Below are positions 24,863-39,800 of a stretch of 64,000 bases of DNA, one piece after another (positions within the stretch are counted from its first letter, which is position 1; each line of letters begins with the position of its first letter). The DNA is taken from the NCBI GenBank assembly GCA_036850595.1, contig CM072161.1:2036801-2100800 (forward strand), in the 5' to 3' direction. The position numbers and the translations under genes are program-made. Under the pieces are notes generated by a model, which saw only the letters and a list, made by a program, of their open reading frames with translations, was not told where the DNA came from and made no database searches. Origin of the DNA: Rhyacichthys aspro. Its lineage: Eukaryota; Chordata; Actinopteri; Gobiiformes; Rhyacichthyidae.

Positions 24863-27800
24863 GTCAGTGTCTTTAGTAGGATTCTATGGACTAAACTTAG
24901 TGTAGTCTTCTCTACCGTGGAATTTTTTAGGTAGGTGTGAAGATATGATGTCAAAAATATGAAATGTGTTTTACAATTTACAAAATACAAAGTGACAGAA
25001 CAGTAGAAAAACGTTGATGTATCTGTTGAAAAATGAAATTATTTTTTATAAAATACTTTTTGTTCATGTTGGAGAGGTCAACATACAGTACTGAAAGTGG
25101 AGTGATACATCTAATTGTTACAATTCGACAAACTTTATACTCTTTAAACAATCATGCTTATTTATCTATTTTTTAAGATAAATTATTATTATTTCTGGAC
25201 TGGATGATCAGGTCAGGGATCTGAGGGTGCTGTCATTTCATTTTTACTTTACACCCCTCTAGACATTTCTGTGCATGTGGGAAAAAAAGTTTATTCACCT
25301 ATTAGTATATTGTAATAGTAATCATCTGTGATTTTAATATATTAGAATTTTCACTCCTGGACAGGGGGACTTTGGACAATCACATGCTTGCTCCAAGCTG
25401 TCCCAGAGACAAAAAGCATATATTCAGTACTGAATATGTCTTTTAACACTGCGAAACACAGCAAGGAAAGGTTTAACTGGTCTAGATAATTGCCATTCTG
25501 AATAAGAGCTAAATGTTTATGGTAAGCTTTTAATTTCAGTGTATGTATGTATGTATGTATTAGTATTTTGTGGAGGAAAAATTGGTCTTACTTTTTTAAT
25601 AAAAGAAAAGCAGGAAAGGTCCTTGGGCAGCTTTTGGAGGTAAGTGGCATCTGAGACAAGGATGGCAAAAAGAAAATTGGGTAGTGCCATTTTAAGACAG
25701 AATTCATTGCTGTTTAATATAGATTCATTCAGCTTATCAATTAATTTTAAGACAATAGAGGTTTTTTTTAAATGTTGAGTTAGTCATTAAGATGAGCTGT
25801 GTCCGTTGTTTGCAGTGGAGGACCTGGTCTCAGCTGACCTTGAGGATCTGGCTCAGAAATGCTTAGTCTCATACAAGGTAACACATCACACGCCATTAAA
25901 GGTGCAGTAAGCATTTAGCAAAGGTTTCACTTAAATATGCAGTGTGTGTCTAAAGAGACTTACCTTTTTGACTTTTAAGTCATTATATGAAAGCAGGTGT
26001 ACCCTTCACATGTTGCCTGGTGATGCAGGTAGGACTGTGTAAAACTCTGGCCAGGCTTATGTTGAACCGCACTGCACTCACTCAGGAGTGTTGGAATTAA
26101 CAATAGGTCTGCACAATATCAGAAAAACATGTGATATGCAATATTGTTGTTGAATATTTTGGTGATAAGATGCTTGCGGAGTAAGCGGAATGTATAACAT
26201 TCCAGCTTTCTTATAAGAAATGTAAGAAAGCTTTTTTAGATAGAAAATTATATAATGTGGCGATACTACTTCAATTAACAGGAATAGGCTTCTTAATCGA
26301 ATTGAACTATAATTCATGCTTAAACCCCATGATGAAATAAATTTGCGTATAGTAGAAATGCTACACCAAAAACTTCTTATTCAAGGTTCTTTGCCAGAAA
26401 AACAAGCAAGTTTTCTTTGGTAGGTTTTAAACATTTGCATTGGCATTTCCTGATGTACTAAAAAGTCTTTCTGAAGGCGAACTACTTGCAGGTATGCAGA
26501 AGTACTTCCTGGCTAGCTTATTCGGGTGTGGAAAGTTGACCTGATAGAGTTGTCTCCAAGTCAGTGGTGTGGTACCATAGATGGTGTGGTACTATAGAAG
26601 CAGAAGAAGCAGGGGGTCTCTTGAAGAAACTTGAAGAAAGACTTTTTGGCCTTCTTTAGTGTGGCTTCAGATGGTTCCATGCCTTGGAGTTACTTAAACA
26701 TTGTTTGTAGAGTTCAGAAAAATACAGCAGAAACATATATAATTATAATGCTTCTAGTTATAGTGCATTACTTAACCCTTGTGTCAAAAAATCATTATAC
26801 TATTTACCTTTACCAGCCTTGAATCTGGGGTCCATGAAACAGGTCATGTCCAGAAGTTCTTGGGTTGCAGGGTTGACTAACTTTGTGTTCATGTTCAGGA
26901 TTTTCAACTTTATGGACTTTGTTAAATCACTGTCTTCTTCCTTCCCAGCTGAACTGAGGTTCATCGGGTGGTTTCACATAAGAAACACTTATATTGCTGT
27001 CACCTGACAGAGCATCTGTAAATTCTTGCCAAGGCTGCAATGCCTGGTTTATTGATTCTAGTACATTTAGATCTTGACAAGATGGGATCTTCTTGATCAT
27101 GTGTTCGATCCCCAGGCTGGCCAACACCCAGTCTTTCTGTGAGGAGTCTGCATGTCCTCCCCATGTTACCTTTACTTCTCTCCAGGTCCTCCAGCTTCCT
27201 CCCAGGTCCAAAGACATGCATGTATAGGTGAACTGGTGACCTTGAAGTGCCCCTAGTGGATGAATGTGAGAGTGAATGTCTGTCAGTGTCTGTGTCTAAA
27301 TCTCAACCCTGCGACTAACTGGCCATGGTCCAGCGTGTACCCCGCCTCAGGCCCAAGGTTGCTGGGATAGGCTCCAGCCACCTGCAACCCCCAATGGGAC
27401 TAAGCAGTAGAAAATGAATGAATGAATGAGTTATTCGGTCTGTTTAATTATTCTTGGTGACTCTATAGAGTGCTCCACTGCTCATCTGTATTTTCCTCCA
27501 GTTATGTTTGACTGACCAGATGTGAAGCCTTGTGTTTGTGTTAGCCTTAATGACCCTATCAGACAGATCCTTTCTGTATGTATATCATAACTTACATTGT
27601 GGTACCTTTGATAACAGAGTGTTTTGGATTAAGCTTTGATTACAAACAATTGACACTAAACTTTATAAACAATAAATAACAAGGATAATGATAGGTTGAT
27701 AGCCTTATATCCTGCTCTGAATCATACTTGCCAGGTTATCATTCATTGGTACATCCCTGGAGTGTTGGAAGTTAAGTATCACTTGTATCGCTGCATATTT

Positions 27801-30800
27801 AACATAACATTTTAACTCTGTGTACACCCACTATCTCCAGAGTGCAAGTGGAAGTCAAGTGCCTCCTGGACAGACATGCTTCTAATTGAAAATACCTGAT
27901 TAATCAGCACAGAAAATATAAGAATTGTGGAGCGCAGCAGGTCTGGTCTGGATCCAGTTACAGCTTGTTTTCGCAAACCCAAGCTGTCACTGAGCCCGGA
28001 GACCACCACTCTGCGATCAGAGGCAAAGTGGTCCACACATATTACTGGCAGTAGGTAACAACTGTTGAGTTGTGACCTCTGATCTCTCTGCAGTATGCAT
28101 CTATTGCTGATATACCACAAGAACAAGGATTACAAACCATTGTGAGGCACCACATTATACCAGTGGTGATGCCCATATGCCCAGATTTTGACAAAGCCTG
28201 CCAAAATGTAACCTTATTTTCATTAAGAACATCTTCTAGGCACATCACACACATTGCATCACCACTAAATGTGCCACAGTTAGTAAAGCAATGTGTTGTA
28301 TACTATTAAATCAATTCTTGTACAAATGGGACTTCCTATACAACCTATAGAACAGGTACACTATGGCTGCAAGCTTGTGTTTTGCGCACATTAAGTTATG
28401 TCTAATGAGACAAAGAATGCCATAATATCTTAAAAAATGAACAAAGAAAAAGTACCAGATAAGAAAATAGAATATTGACAGCAAACTATCAACTACACAT
28501 GTGGATGCTCCAAATGTAATTTCGCTGTTCTTTTGTAACAATGACAATAAATACTTGAAACCTTGAAACCTTGAAACCTATCAAACAGTTTGAAAGCTGT
28601 TGGTGCCGTGTCAGTTTCTCTTCTTACAGTGCAGTCTATGGAGAAAATCTGGGGGCATGGTATTGTTTCACTGCAGTATTGAAACTGGCCACTGGTGAAA
28701 TTGTCAACAGGTCAGAGATAGCGCTACATCCAGTTCCATAATACATCAACGCTTAACTGATCAGATTAACAGTGCTTTTTATCAGCACCAAAATAGTGCT
28801 AAACCAGAACTAAAGCTAACCTGACTGTAGTAGGCTTCCACAGTACTTTAGATGAATGTCTGAAGGTGATGGGAACCATCGGCCTGTAAACTGTAATTTT
28901 ATCCAATAGCACCATGCTGTTTACATCATGTACAGTACAACTGTTGCTTTGTCATCAAACCTAAAACATACCCATCACTGACAGTACTGCCACACCATTG
29001 GCCCAAACTTGAAATCATGAAATCATCTGGCAAAGGTGATAAGTTTCATTTTTTATCTAACTCTTTATGTTGGGTCTTGATTTCAGTGTAAATATATTTT
29101 TTGTGAGATAATAGTAACTGAACATAAAAATGTTTAATGTGTAAATGCATTTCCTGTTACATGTTGATAATACATTTGAATACAATGAGTTTTACATAAT
29201 GTGTGTGAGAGTGGAGTATGAAATCACTTTTCCCTCCTTCCTAGCTCAAACAAAGAATCTACTCCTGCCAGAAATTAGACATGTCTTACTAAAGCAGTGT
29301 TAGTGTAGTTTATTGCCCTTTCTTACATAAGCATTTTTTGTTAATTTGTTATTTTTCTTAGTGAAAGTATTTTTCTTCAGTGTACCATCAAAAGACATGT
29401 TCTTAACTTTTGTTGATTGCTGCTGCTCTCACAGAGCCTGCAAAGGACTCTTTGTTTACCTTTTGGTGTGTTACCATTTTCTTAAATCAACTGGTATTTT
29501 TTACTTTATTTAACACTTTGCCTCTCTGTCTACTTGGGCCATAAAGGCTCACAGACAGCGGCAGCATCAGAGTTTGTGTTTCCATTTTACAGCTTTTGAA
29601 GAAATTTTGGAAAATATAATTTTGTCTGACGAATGGCAAAACTCCAGTATTAAAATTACAATGATGTAATATTGTTACACATAAATTATTTAAAATATGA
29701 AAATATCCATACAGAACTTGTTTAAAAAGAAAGATGCTTTCCTGATTCAACACTGCTGTGAAATGTATATAGTAGAGACTTCTCAAGATCCATTGGATTG
29801 TAATGACCATGACCTCCCTCATCTGTCTGTCCTGCAGGTTCAGTCCCTGAGGTATGTTGCTCTATGTGTTTCAGGCTTTGTTCGCCATCCGCAGAGTGCT
29901 CCTGGCCCAGCACACAGCCTTCCCAGTGTCTGGGGCCGATCTGTATGAAGAACTCTTGAGCTGCACAGCCATCCTCTCCACGGGACACCCCAGGTACAGA
30001 GAGTCTGCACACACAGCACACACACAGCACTCTGCTTTGTCTCTGTGGAAGCGGGGGATTTGAAGGTTGGCCCAGCGCCCCAGAGCTTAAAGCACAGTTC
30101 ACCTCCAAAATCAAATATGAATTCTGGAGGACAGTTCACTGCATATTGAATTAAAAGACACTTTAGAGGCTATTTACAGACCACACCACGGCGTGTAAGA
30201 GGACAAGTGGTGCACTTCTTTACAGATTAGCTTCCACAATAACAGGAGTGTCAGCTATTATTGAATAAGAAAATCACAATGAATTTTATTTACTAAAAAA
30301 TATACTGAAATACGTGAAGAATCTGATAGTTGACTACCAAGTGTATAATGTATTTCAGTGTATATCAATGTATGTTTCAATGTAAACCATGAGAGCCTGA
30401 AATTGTCTCAGATGTTGGTTCTGGAATCTGCGTAATATTTTTAATACAAAGTTTGTCTTGGGGAAAGTAGCTCTGGACTGGCAGACTGGGGTGGTGGTCC
30501 TTCTTTTTAAGAGTGGAAACTGGAGGGTCCCACTTCTCAGTCTTCCAGGGAAAGTCTTTGCCAGAATTATGGAGAGGAGAACTTGTAGTCAAACTGATAG
30601 TCAAACACTCATGGGTAACTAGACCAGCTCTATATCCTCTCTTGGGGTGACAGTGGCTTTGGGCAAGTTCATTGTGAATGGGTGAATGGAAGCTTGATGT
30701 AAAGCACTTTGAGTATCCATTAAAGTAGAAAAGCACTATGTAAGGACTTCAGCAGTTAATTTACTTTCCTTCTCTTACTTCAGTCATGGTCATTACCAAA

Positions 30801-33800
30801 AGGACAAAATTACAAATACTCACAGTCGATATTAGCTTCTGCCGCAGGATGGCCGGGCACTCCCACCAGGAGAAGGCCCAGGGCTGTCTCACGGATAAAT
30901 GCTTACAAACATTTTTGTTGTGGGCCACAGAATAAAAATTTAATGATATATGAAAAACAAGAATCCCCTCTACAGCCTGCAAAGTGAGACACATCTGAGG
31001 CACCGAAGCTTTCAAAGTGCTCAGGGTCCCCTCTCATCCTACGGAACCTGGAATATGGTCCCCATGCTCTAGTCATGGAAGGGTCAAGGACAACTGGAGA
31101 AACGGTACAATGTCCTCTAAAATTTAGTGTTGTTTTGGATAATAATTTCACAAAACATTGTATGGGAGTTAGTTCTGGTTGTTTCCTTTCCTCCTTGGTG
31201 AAGGAGTTAGTGATCCTGCCTTTGGTGTGGCATTTTGCATCATTTTGTTTCCATTCAGTTCCATCAGTTTTTATCCCAGTTGCTGGAGACTGATCTCAAA
31301 CTTGACAATGTGTAACAGGGTTTTTGTCAGACCTTGGCCTTGGCCAAGAAAAAACGATACCAGGTCTAGGACATTGTGTAGGACATGTACATGTTTTAAT
31401 TGACATGTCCATAAATGTGGAGGCTGCTCCTTTTCTTCAGTTCATATGACTATTGGAGCATACTTAATAACCACAGGTGTGTGTCTCGGTTTAACTGGTT
31501 TCAGACCAGTCAGTGCAGAGGGTTTGTGATGAGAAACTACATCGAGCTCGCAGTCAGGGAAAGGAGTGTGCTGTGTGTGCCCTCTATTGGTGACAAAGAG
31601 AGGTGACATATGAAGCAGTATGTTCCTCCTATTTAACATGCTCCTATTACAGAGTTAACATTAAACACATAACTTCCATTTACTCTCTGTCCTGCATTCA
31701 GCAAATTAATGAGTTGTCTTTTCACTGGAATATAAAGTTACATTAAAATGAGCATTTAAAATGGTCATTAGCTGAGTTTCTATGAACTGTGTAGAGCTGA
31801 ATAAATTTAGCATGACATTGTCTGAGTCTGGAGGTTACAGTTAGACTTTAGAATAATAAGAAAACAAACAGATACAGCTTTTCAGGAGTTTCCTGTAACT
31901 AACTGCTGTTTTTTGTGTGTTGTGTGAGTTTATTACGCGGTCCTGGTTGTGAGCACAATATTCAATGATTTTAAGAGCTGCACAGTGCACCACAAATTTA
32001 TTGTTAATCATAATTTGTTGTAAATAAATAAATTAAAAAAATGCTTGATATAATTCATTTTCAATTCTTTATTGTCTCTGTTATATATAATGAGAATTAA
32101 TGAGAGCATATGCAAAAGGCATAGAATATATGCAATCCTATAAAGTCTTACATATGACCAAAATTCAGAGCTCTAATCTGAATTAAAACTAAGACTGAGA
32201 GGCACCATTGTGACCAGCAGACGTCCAGAACAAACATAGTGATTTTATTTCACCTTTCATGAATGCATTATCTATTCCACTTCATGAGCATTTACCTCTT
32301 TTCAAAAATGTTTTAGAACTATATATAGTCCATTTCAACAAAGCTGACTCTGCATATTAGCTTCTACAGACTTGTGTCAGTGATGAAGAACTGCTGCATA
32401 GAGATGTTCATTAATGAAAGCCCTAGTGCTCCTCTGAGAAATACCACAGTGTCCTTTCAAGGACGGTTCAATGTGCCATTCGCTCTGTGACCATCATTGT
32501 AATCATCATTGAAGGCTGGAGTGATCGTGTCACATCCCGCCCCCACACTTGAGCTCTTCACAATCAGACCGCTGCTGCTTAGTGATTGCAACCTTAGCTG
32601 TATGGATTTAAAGTGTTATGTAAGCAATTTGTTTTTGATTAAAGGATAATTAGTTCACCTAAATAATGAAACACACACACACATCCAAATGAAGTAACTT
32701 GCATGAAGCATTTGCCAATAATATTGAAGTTTCTATAGGTACTTTCTAAACTATTGTGGTTTCTGACAAAGAATTATTGTGCTGTTCAGGGCTGTCAGCA
32801 GCTGCTCTTGGAGACAAAAACCAGTGGCGTAATATAGAATGGATGCATAGAAAAGTTGTTGTACTTTTAACACATTGTTTTTTATGTTAAACCATCAATC
32901 AAACAAACATAATTTTATGAATCCAATAAAACATGTATCCCATAAAGAGCTGATCCAAGGACATTGATTGGTTAAGTGTTTTGTCATTTATTTCTCTAAT
33001 AAATGATTGGCTAATCTTTCAGAGCCCAGTCTACCGTGGGCAATTTATTTGCACACACCAAAGCTCATTTTGAGACACAGATACAGACACATATTTATAT
33101 TATATATACCACATTATTATTATGCATTTATTATACATAATCTTGAATGAACTGAAAAAAATGGGTTTTTTTCCAATCAAATGGTAACGTTAATGTTTTG
33201 TATTTAACTAATACACAGATCAACTATTTGATTTTTTTACATAATAAAATATAGATTTCACATACTTTACTGCAGCACACACATGTTGGTCAACGTGAAC
33301 TATCTACAAATCTATTAAAACGGCCATGTGCTCAGCAGAAAATAGACCACTTTCCTGTGATTTATGTCTGGAGTTTCTTGGAGTGCCAACAGAAAAGGGC
33401 TGGATACACTGAAGTAGACAAGGTCAGGTGTAATTGACCCAAGCTGGACCAACGTGGAGCTTTAGGAGGATTTACAGTGTAGCAACAACCACAGCCTACT
33501 GATAAGGCTGAGAATGGAGTTGAGCAGTTTCACTGGGATCCAGTAAAAAGATGTGGGTACTTGGACACAAATCTATCCAATAGATCACAAAACATGAGGA
33601 TTTTAATATAGGACAAGTAAAATGTGTTAAAAAAAATAGCTGAGTGTAAACTTCTCTACTGCATTGAGGACAATTCTTGTCCTGTGTCTTGTCTATCACT
33701 CTGCTGCACTTTCAGATGACTTGTTTATTCTGTTCTGTCTATCAACCCTTCTCTGTCTGATGCATCATTGCAGGATTAATTCTGAAATTACTAGGATTAA

Positions 33801-36800
33801 GTGTTTCCATTACTTTTCCTCTACTGCACACCACAGTAGTTTTCAGTCATCATTAGGTATTGAACCTGAAGAATGCTGGTCTTTTTAAACATAGTACCTC
33901 TATATTCAGACGGCTGAACGTACATGGAAACAGTTTGACAGTTTTTTTTTTTTTAATTTTGACCATCAAAAATATCCTTAAAATCAGTGTTCGCTGGAGT
34001 GGTTAGGAATGGCTCAGTTTTAATTTCCAGAATGGGTCTGAAGCCTTTTGGGACACTTTGTGTGATCAGCTTCCCAAAAAGTGAATACTGCAGTCTGTTG
34101 ATTAGACAATAGATAATCACATGTTTTTTCAAATAAAGTATGTTCTTGCAATAAACTATAATTTCAAGAAAACATGCTAAATGTTTTACTGTACTTTTAA
34201 GCACATAGTCTTAAAAGTCAATGCTGAAATCAATGACAAACACAACACAACTCTTACTACTATTGAGATATACCAATTCTAGGTCAATCATTAGTGCTCT
34301 TTACTGGGAAAGTTGAAAAGTCATGGTCATGAAATTGGAATTCATTCATTTTTTATCATATTAATTTTGTCCTATTGTCATCAGATTTTCTTAAGACATT
34401 TTGCAAACATGTATTCTACAGATATGTTACATGCAATACACACACAGTTTACCCTAAACAGTGACCCTGTTGAACAGTTGTTAACTTGAATAATGTTAAT
34501 GCTACAGTTAGAATGTAATTTCACAGCTTGAATCATTTTTCATTATGTAATTGTCTTTTGTTTTTTCATCTGGTTAGTTGCACTGTTAAATGTGTTCTAG
34601 AAAATATAAATAAATCAAATCTCTGAATACATACACTACACTTAAACATAAAACAAGTGTTGCCTATAGAAGCTGGGTGAGCCTTAGAAGAACAATCTCA
34701 AGGCGTGTGCTGGTTGAACTGTTGTATGCTCTATTCTGTCTCTGTTTATTGCTTTTATTCCATCAGATGGCAGTTGAGAGAAATGAATGCCCCCTTGTTT
34801 TTTACAGCTTAGATAAACTGCTGGATTCAGGCTTGTACACTGGTGAGATAACAGAGCTGTCGGGAGGCCCAGGCAGCGGCAAATCTCAGGTGAGCATTTT
34901 CTATTTCTCTCTCCATCACACAGTATTTCAGCCTTGTAAATCCCTGCTTATGCCTACTGAATCAAATTTGTTAAAGGGTGAAAGTATATTTTTCATTGTT
35001 GCTATTTAAGCCTTGTTTCCAATAAATAGGACAGTTTCAGCTTCAGCGCACTAACAGCACGATTTAGAACATCAACCTTATGTTTCCACTGTGGGGTTGT
35101 AGCAGAGTCAGCTAATAATGACATGCAAGTTCTGTTTCTACAATTATAAAATAATTAAGAATATAAGAAATATGTATGAAACTAAATAATAAATGTAGCT
35201 ATTGGCCGAATTAAAGAAATGGCCAGAGGTGTATTCAGTAAGACAACAGTACATAGCATTCTAGCAGCCCCTGAGATTGCCTTCTTTGGCATTTGAGGCT
35301 GTTTAAACCATGTGCAAGCATACATACTCATACTTGTTACATATACACATATCTACATTGCTTGTTTCGCCCACCCCTTGAGAGGGCACACAGCTTTCAT
35401 AGAATGTATGACACCAAATTACTGTTTCTGGGGTGGTGCTGTCAGTCATCAACAGTAAACAGTACAATTTACACCGAGATTTCTTTTGTAATTATCTCTG
35501 TGCAATGCCACATTATGCAGGTGCGCTACTCACTTGTTTAAAACAAACAAAAAAACAACACTTTTACCCATCTGCTGATTTGATCACATTAACACCATGA
35601 CAATTCTAGTGGTAATATGCATATTGCATCTTGCACATGCCTCGTAAAATTTTGTGGCCTTGTAACTCAAAAGTGTCTAGCTGCAGAAATGCTCGCAGTG
35701 GTGTACTTTAAAAACAAGTACATGTGTACTCTATACAACATGTAACATGTACGTGTACTTAAACACATTATAGACTGTCAGAGTGCTTCCTAGGGTTATT
35801 CTCTTCTTATCTTCTAGGTGTGTTTTGGTGTAGCTGTGCACATTTCCTACCAGCTCAAACAGAGCGTTATATTCATTGATACCACTGGTGGGCTGACTGC
35901 CAGCCGCCTGCTTCAAATGCTCCAAGCTGAAACGAGTAACACAGAAGAGCAGGTAAGCTGACAGCAGAAAGTTTAAACAAATCTTAAATGACGTGTGATA
36001 GAACTGTGTGAGTCTGATCACAGATGGCAGCTCTGCAGAGAATACACATCTTCCGTTTGTTTGACGTCCTGTCTTTACTAGATTGTCTGTACAGCCTTCG
36101 CAGCAGCGGCCTTCAGCAGGTTAGACTCAAAATAATCCTGGCAAACCTTTGGGAAAGCCAAATCAAATCTTTAGCGGAGTAATTTTGTCCCATTTGTTAT
36201 CAGGCATCTGTTGGTGGCGGCTGCGTCAAAGCGGTGATCGTGGACTCTGTGTCAGCCGTTATCGCTCCTCTGCTGGGAGCCAAACAAAATGAAGGTGAGC
36301 TCACTCTGTCCTCCATTACTCTGTGTCTGTACAATTCAACTGTCACAGTCAGCTGAAATAAACTGACAGGAAATAAACAATGTTATTTAAAATGGAAAGG
36401 AACAAAACCTGAACTAAAAAAAAAACACTGCCAATGGGAAAAAAAGTAAGTGGCAATATTTGAATTCAAAATGCAAACTAGACTACATTCATTCATGTCC
36501 ATTTTATGAACATAAATTCAATGCTCTCAATATAATTCTTACAAGCAGTGAATAGTTTTATTGAACTTATTTTTCAGCTGATTAAAGCATCATAAAAAAA
36601 GTATGGCCAAAATGTTTTTCGAAGAAAAAGACTTGCACTCGTCTGATTAAACCTTAACTGTAATTAGTTATTACAGCATCCACCACCTTCCGCTTATTGA
36701 AGGCTGGGTTGCTTGGGCCTCACAAGACTCACAGACTTCCCTCTCTCTGGACACTTCCTCTAACTACTCCGGTGGAACACCGAGGTATTCCCAGACCAGC

Positions 36801-39800
36801 CCAGAGACATATAGGCCGAGGCCTCCTCCTGTCGGGACATGCCCGGAACACCTTTCCAGGGAGATGTCCAGGAGGTCCCAAATCAGAGGCCTGAGCCTCA
36901 GCTGCTCCTCTTGATGTAGATGAACGCCGAGCTCCTTCCATGTGACTGAGCTCCTTACCATGTGTAGAAAGCTCAGTTTGGCCACCTGTGTCTGGGTTCC
37001 TTTCGGTCATGACCCACACTTGCCATAACCAGGTCAGAGTAGGAGCATTCACTTACTTGTGAACAAGACCCCAAGATACTTGAACTTCTCCAACTGAGCA
37101 GGAGCTCTACTCCAATTTGGAGGCAACCCTTTACTGGCTGAGAACTATGGCCTCCTAGGGCATCGTGCACTGATGGACCTTCATGCTTTTAGATGGTGGT
37201 TGTTATGGTAGTACAGAATAACAAAAGACCACAAGGGTTCAGATTGGGGGAGACCATTCCAGGTGTCACTATCATTCCCCATGTAAGCGTTGAAGTCCCC
37301 CAATAGAATGACGAGTCCCCTGTCGGACCACTTTCCAGCACCCCTCCAGAGGAATCCAAGAAGGTACTCTGCGCTGCTGTTCATAGGCACATAGTTAGAC
37401 AGTACCTACTAAAAAGACGCTTTTAAATTGTCTTTGTCTGACTTGATTTGTAGCGTAAAAAAAACCAACCCACATTATCATCCCCTGTTGCTGCTCAGTC
37501 TTGAATTACAGTCAGACATTTGTGTAGGGATATCTGTAAACAACTGACTTTAGCTGGACTGGTACTGGACCCTGAGGTTGCTTCACAATTCTCTGCACAA
37601 AACCCGTACTCAAAAAGTGAGAAACACACAAGTTAGCTTCAGGATCTTAGAATAATGGTTGTCAGTCTCTGATAGAGGCTCAGTAGCTTGCTTTAGTCCT
37701 GCATGTTAACAGTATTCCAGGTAATTGAACTAAACTTGCTGAGTGTAGTTCAGTTATCGCTACTCTGCTGGGAGCCAAACAAAATGAAGGTGAGCTCAGT
37801 CAGTCCTCCATTATTCTGTGTCTGTTGGGTGAAATAAACAGACAAACACTGCAGTGTTGTTTCAGAGACAACTGACAGGAAATAAACAATGTTACATAAA
37901 ATGGAAAAGAACTAAACCTAAGCTAAAAAACAGCAATGCCACCAAATTAAACAGTAAGTGGCAATATGTGAATTCATAATTGTGGCCTCCTTTAATCCTG
38001 GATGTTAACAGTGTTCTAGTTAATTGAACTAAACCTGCTGTGATTGTAGCTCAGTTGTGCATGTAAACAGTGAAAGTTAGCCAATTGTTGGAGCCAGCAC
38101 TCACTAGACAAGAGTCTATTGTCTACATTTGAATACATGGTCCACCATTCTAGCTGCCAATTCTTTCTTCTTTTGAGTTAGTTAACTGATTTGTCAAGGT
38201 GGCAATTATGCTATTATAATATTGAACATTTCAAAAACTACATCAGTACTCAGCTGAAGGCCCTTCTTCACTAGACCTCCACTTTCATTTCTTTAAACAC
38301 AATCAGTCTGAAGAATGTGTGTATTATAGAAATAATTACTGAGCCTTAAGTCTTTTCAAAGCACACAGTTAAATATTCTGTACACAGACAGTGCTCCTCA
38401 CAACTTCCTGTGCCTCTAGGCATGTCCTTGATGATCCAAGTGGCAGGCTTTCTCAAGGCAATGGCAAAAGACTTCAGTGTGGCTGCTTTGGTAAGTATGA
38501 CCTCATCTCTGCAGAGTGTTCTCTGAATACGAGCTGTACACAGTGTGCTGCTCTGAAAAACCTTCATGCCTCCGTATGTCTCTGAGAACTGAAAGACAAA
38601 AATGGAACATTTGTTTGAACCAAGGAGGGTTATATAATGCAAATGATTCTAAAGATTGTCAAATCATTAGGTAATTTGAGGAGAGATAATGATGATTTAA
38701 TGAGGCATTAGCTGGTTTTGTAAAACTAGGACAGTCTCGGTGGCCTACTTTTTCAATTATTTTGTTAATCTACAGATTAGCTATTAGACGGAAATGGAAA
38801 AAGATAAAAGCCAAATTAAGCCCCATTTCCACCCAGCAGTGTAGTTATGTTAGTACAGCACACTTTTTATGGCTTGCAGTGAAACGAATTAATGTTCTTA
38901 TTTAAAAAATAGATCTGTTGGATTTACTGTTTCATTTAAAATTAAATAAAATAATGGGACTTTATGTGTAAAAAGTTGTTGCATGTTATTTCTGTAATTC
39001 ATGTACTTAATCTTTTTTAAGCTGTGTGAGATTTAATTTGTACAATTTTTAAAAGCATCATATTTAAATCAGATTAAGTAGACTGAGCCTTTTCATTTTG
39101 TTTGTCTTTCACAGAAACCAAGATCATAGATTATGAGTTCCTAAAGGTTGAATAGAGTAGTGCAGCCCAACTGTGTAGCGCTGGTATGACTTGAGTCTAT
39201 CTGCCTCACAGTGAAACACATGCCTCTTAAGAGGTCAACTAAACCATGCTTACTACACCTGTGCCGCTGTTGTGCATGTGTGCAGGTAACAAACCATGTG
39301 ACCCGAAGTGTGAGCAGGGTGGTGCAGCCAGGTTTGGGGGTGTCCTGGAGTCACATCCCCCGAACCAGACTGCTGCTGGAGCACATTGACAAGGGCACCG
39401 CCAGCCACTGCAGCCTGAGATCAGCCACGCTCCTCAAGTCCTCCAGACAGGTACACAGCTCCACGTGCACACTCACATGCACGACAGCTGCCCCGTCCAT
39501 CCCCGAGTGGCTCCAGTCAAATGTCAGACTGTCTGCTTGCTCTGACTCTATGCTGTTTGCCCTTTTCAACAAGTCTAAAGCCAGTCATTTTCACTTCATT
39601 TTTATTTCAAAATTGGTCTGTACAAATATTGAATTACAAAAGACAGATTGTTGCCTTATGCTGCTCTGTTTTAAAATACCAAAGCCCTGAGTGAGTTTTA
39701 TTTCAGTCAACTAAACTTTAATTATTCATTAGTGTCTGACAGCAATACTTTTCAGCTTCCATACTTTTTTTTCCCCTTGGTAAAAATTATTAAAGCTTTT

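Noticed and set aside
29722..30139. 130- and 99-codon minus-strand frames
   Set aside because: They lie antisense to RAD51D exon 3 and adjoining intron and have no family resemblance.
39211..39690. 159-codon frame as an independent gene
   Set aside because: Its core is RAD51D exon 9 (39286-39450) read through into flanking introns; frame continuity with exons 8 and 10 defines the true boundaries.
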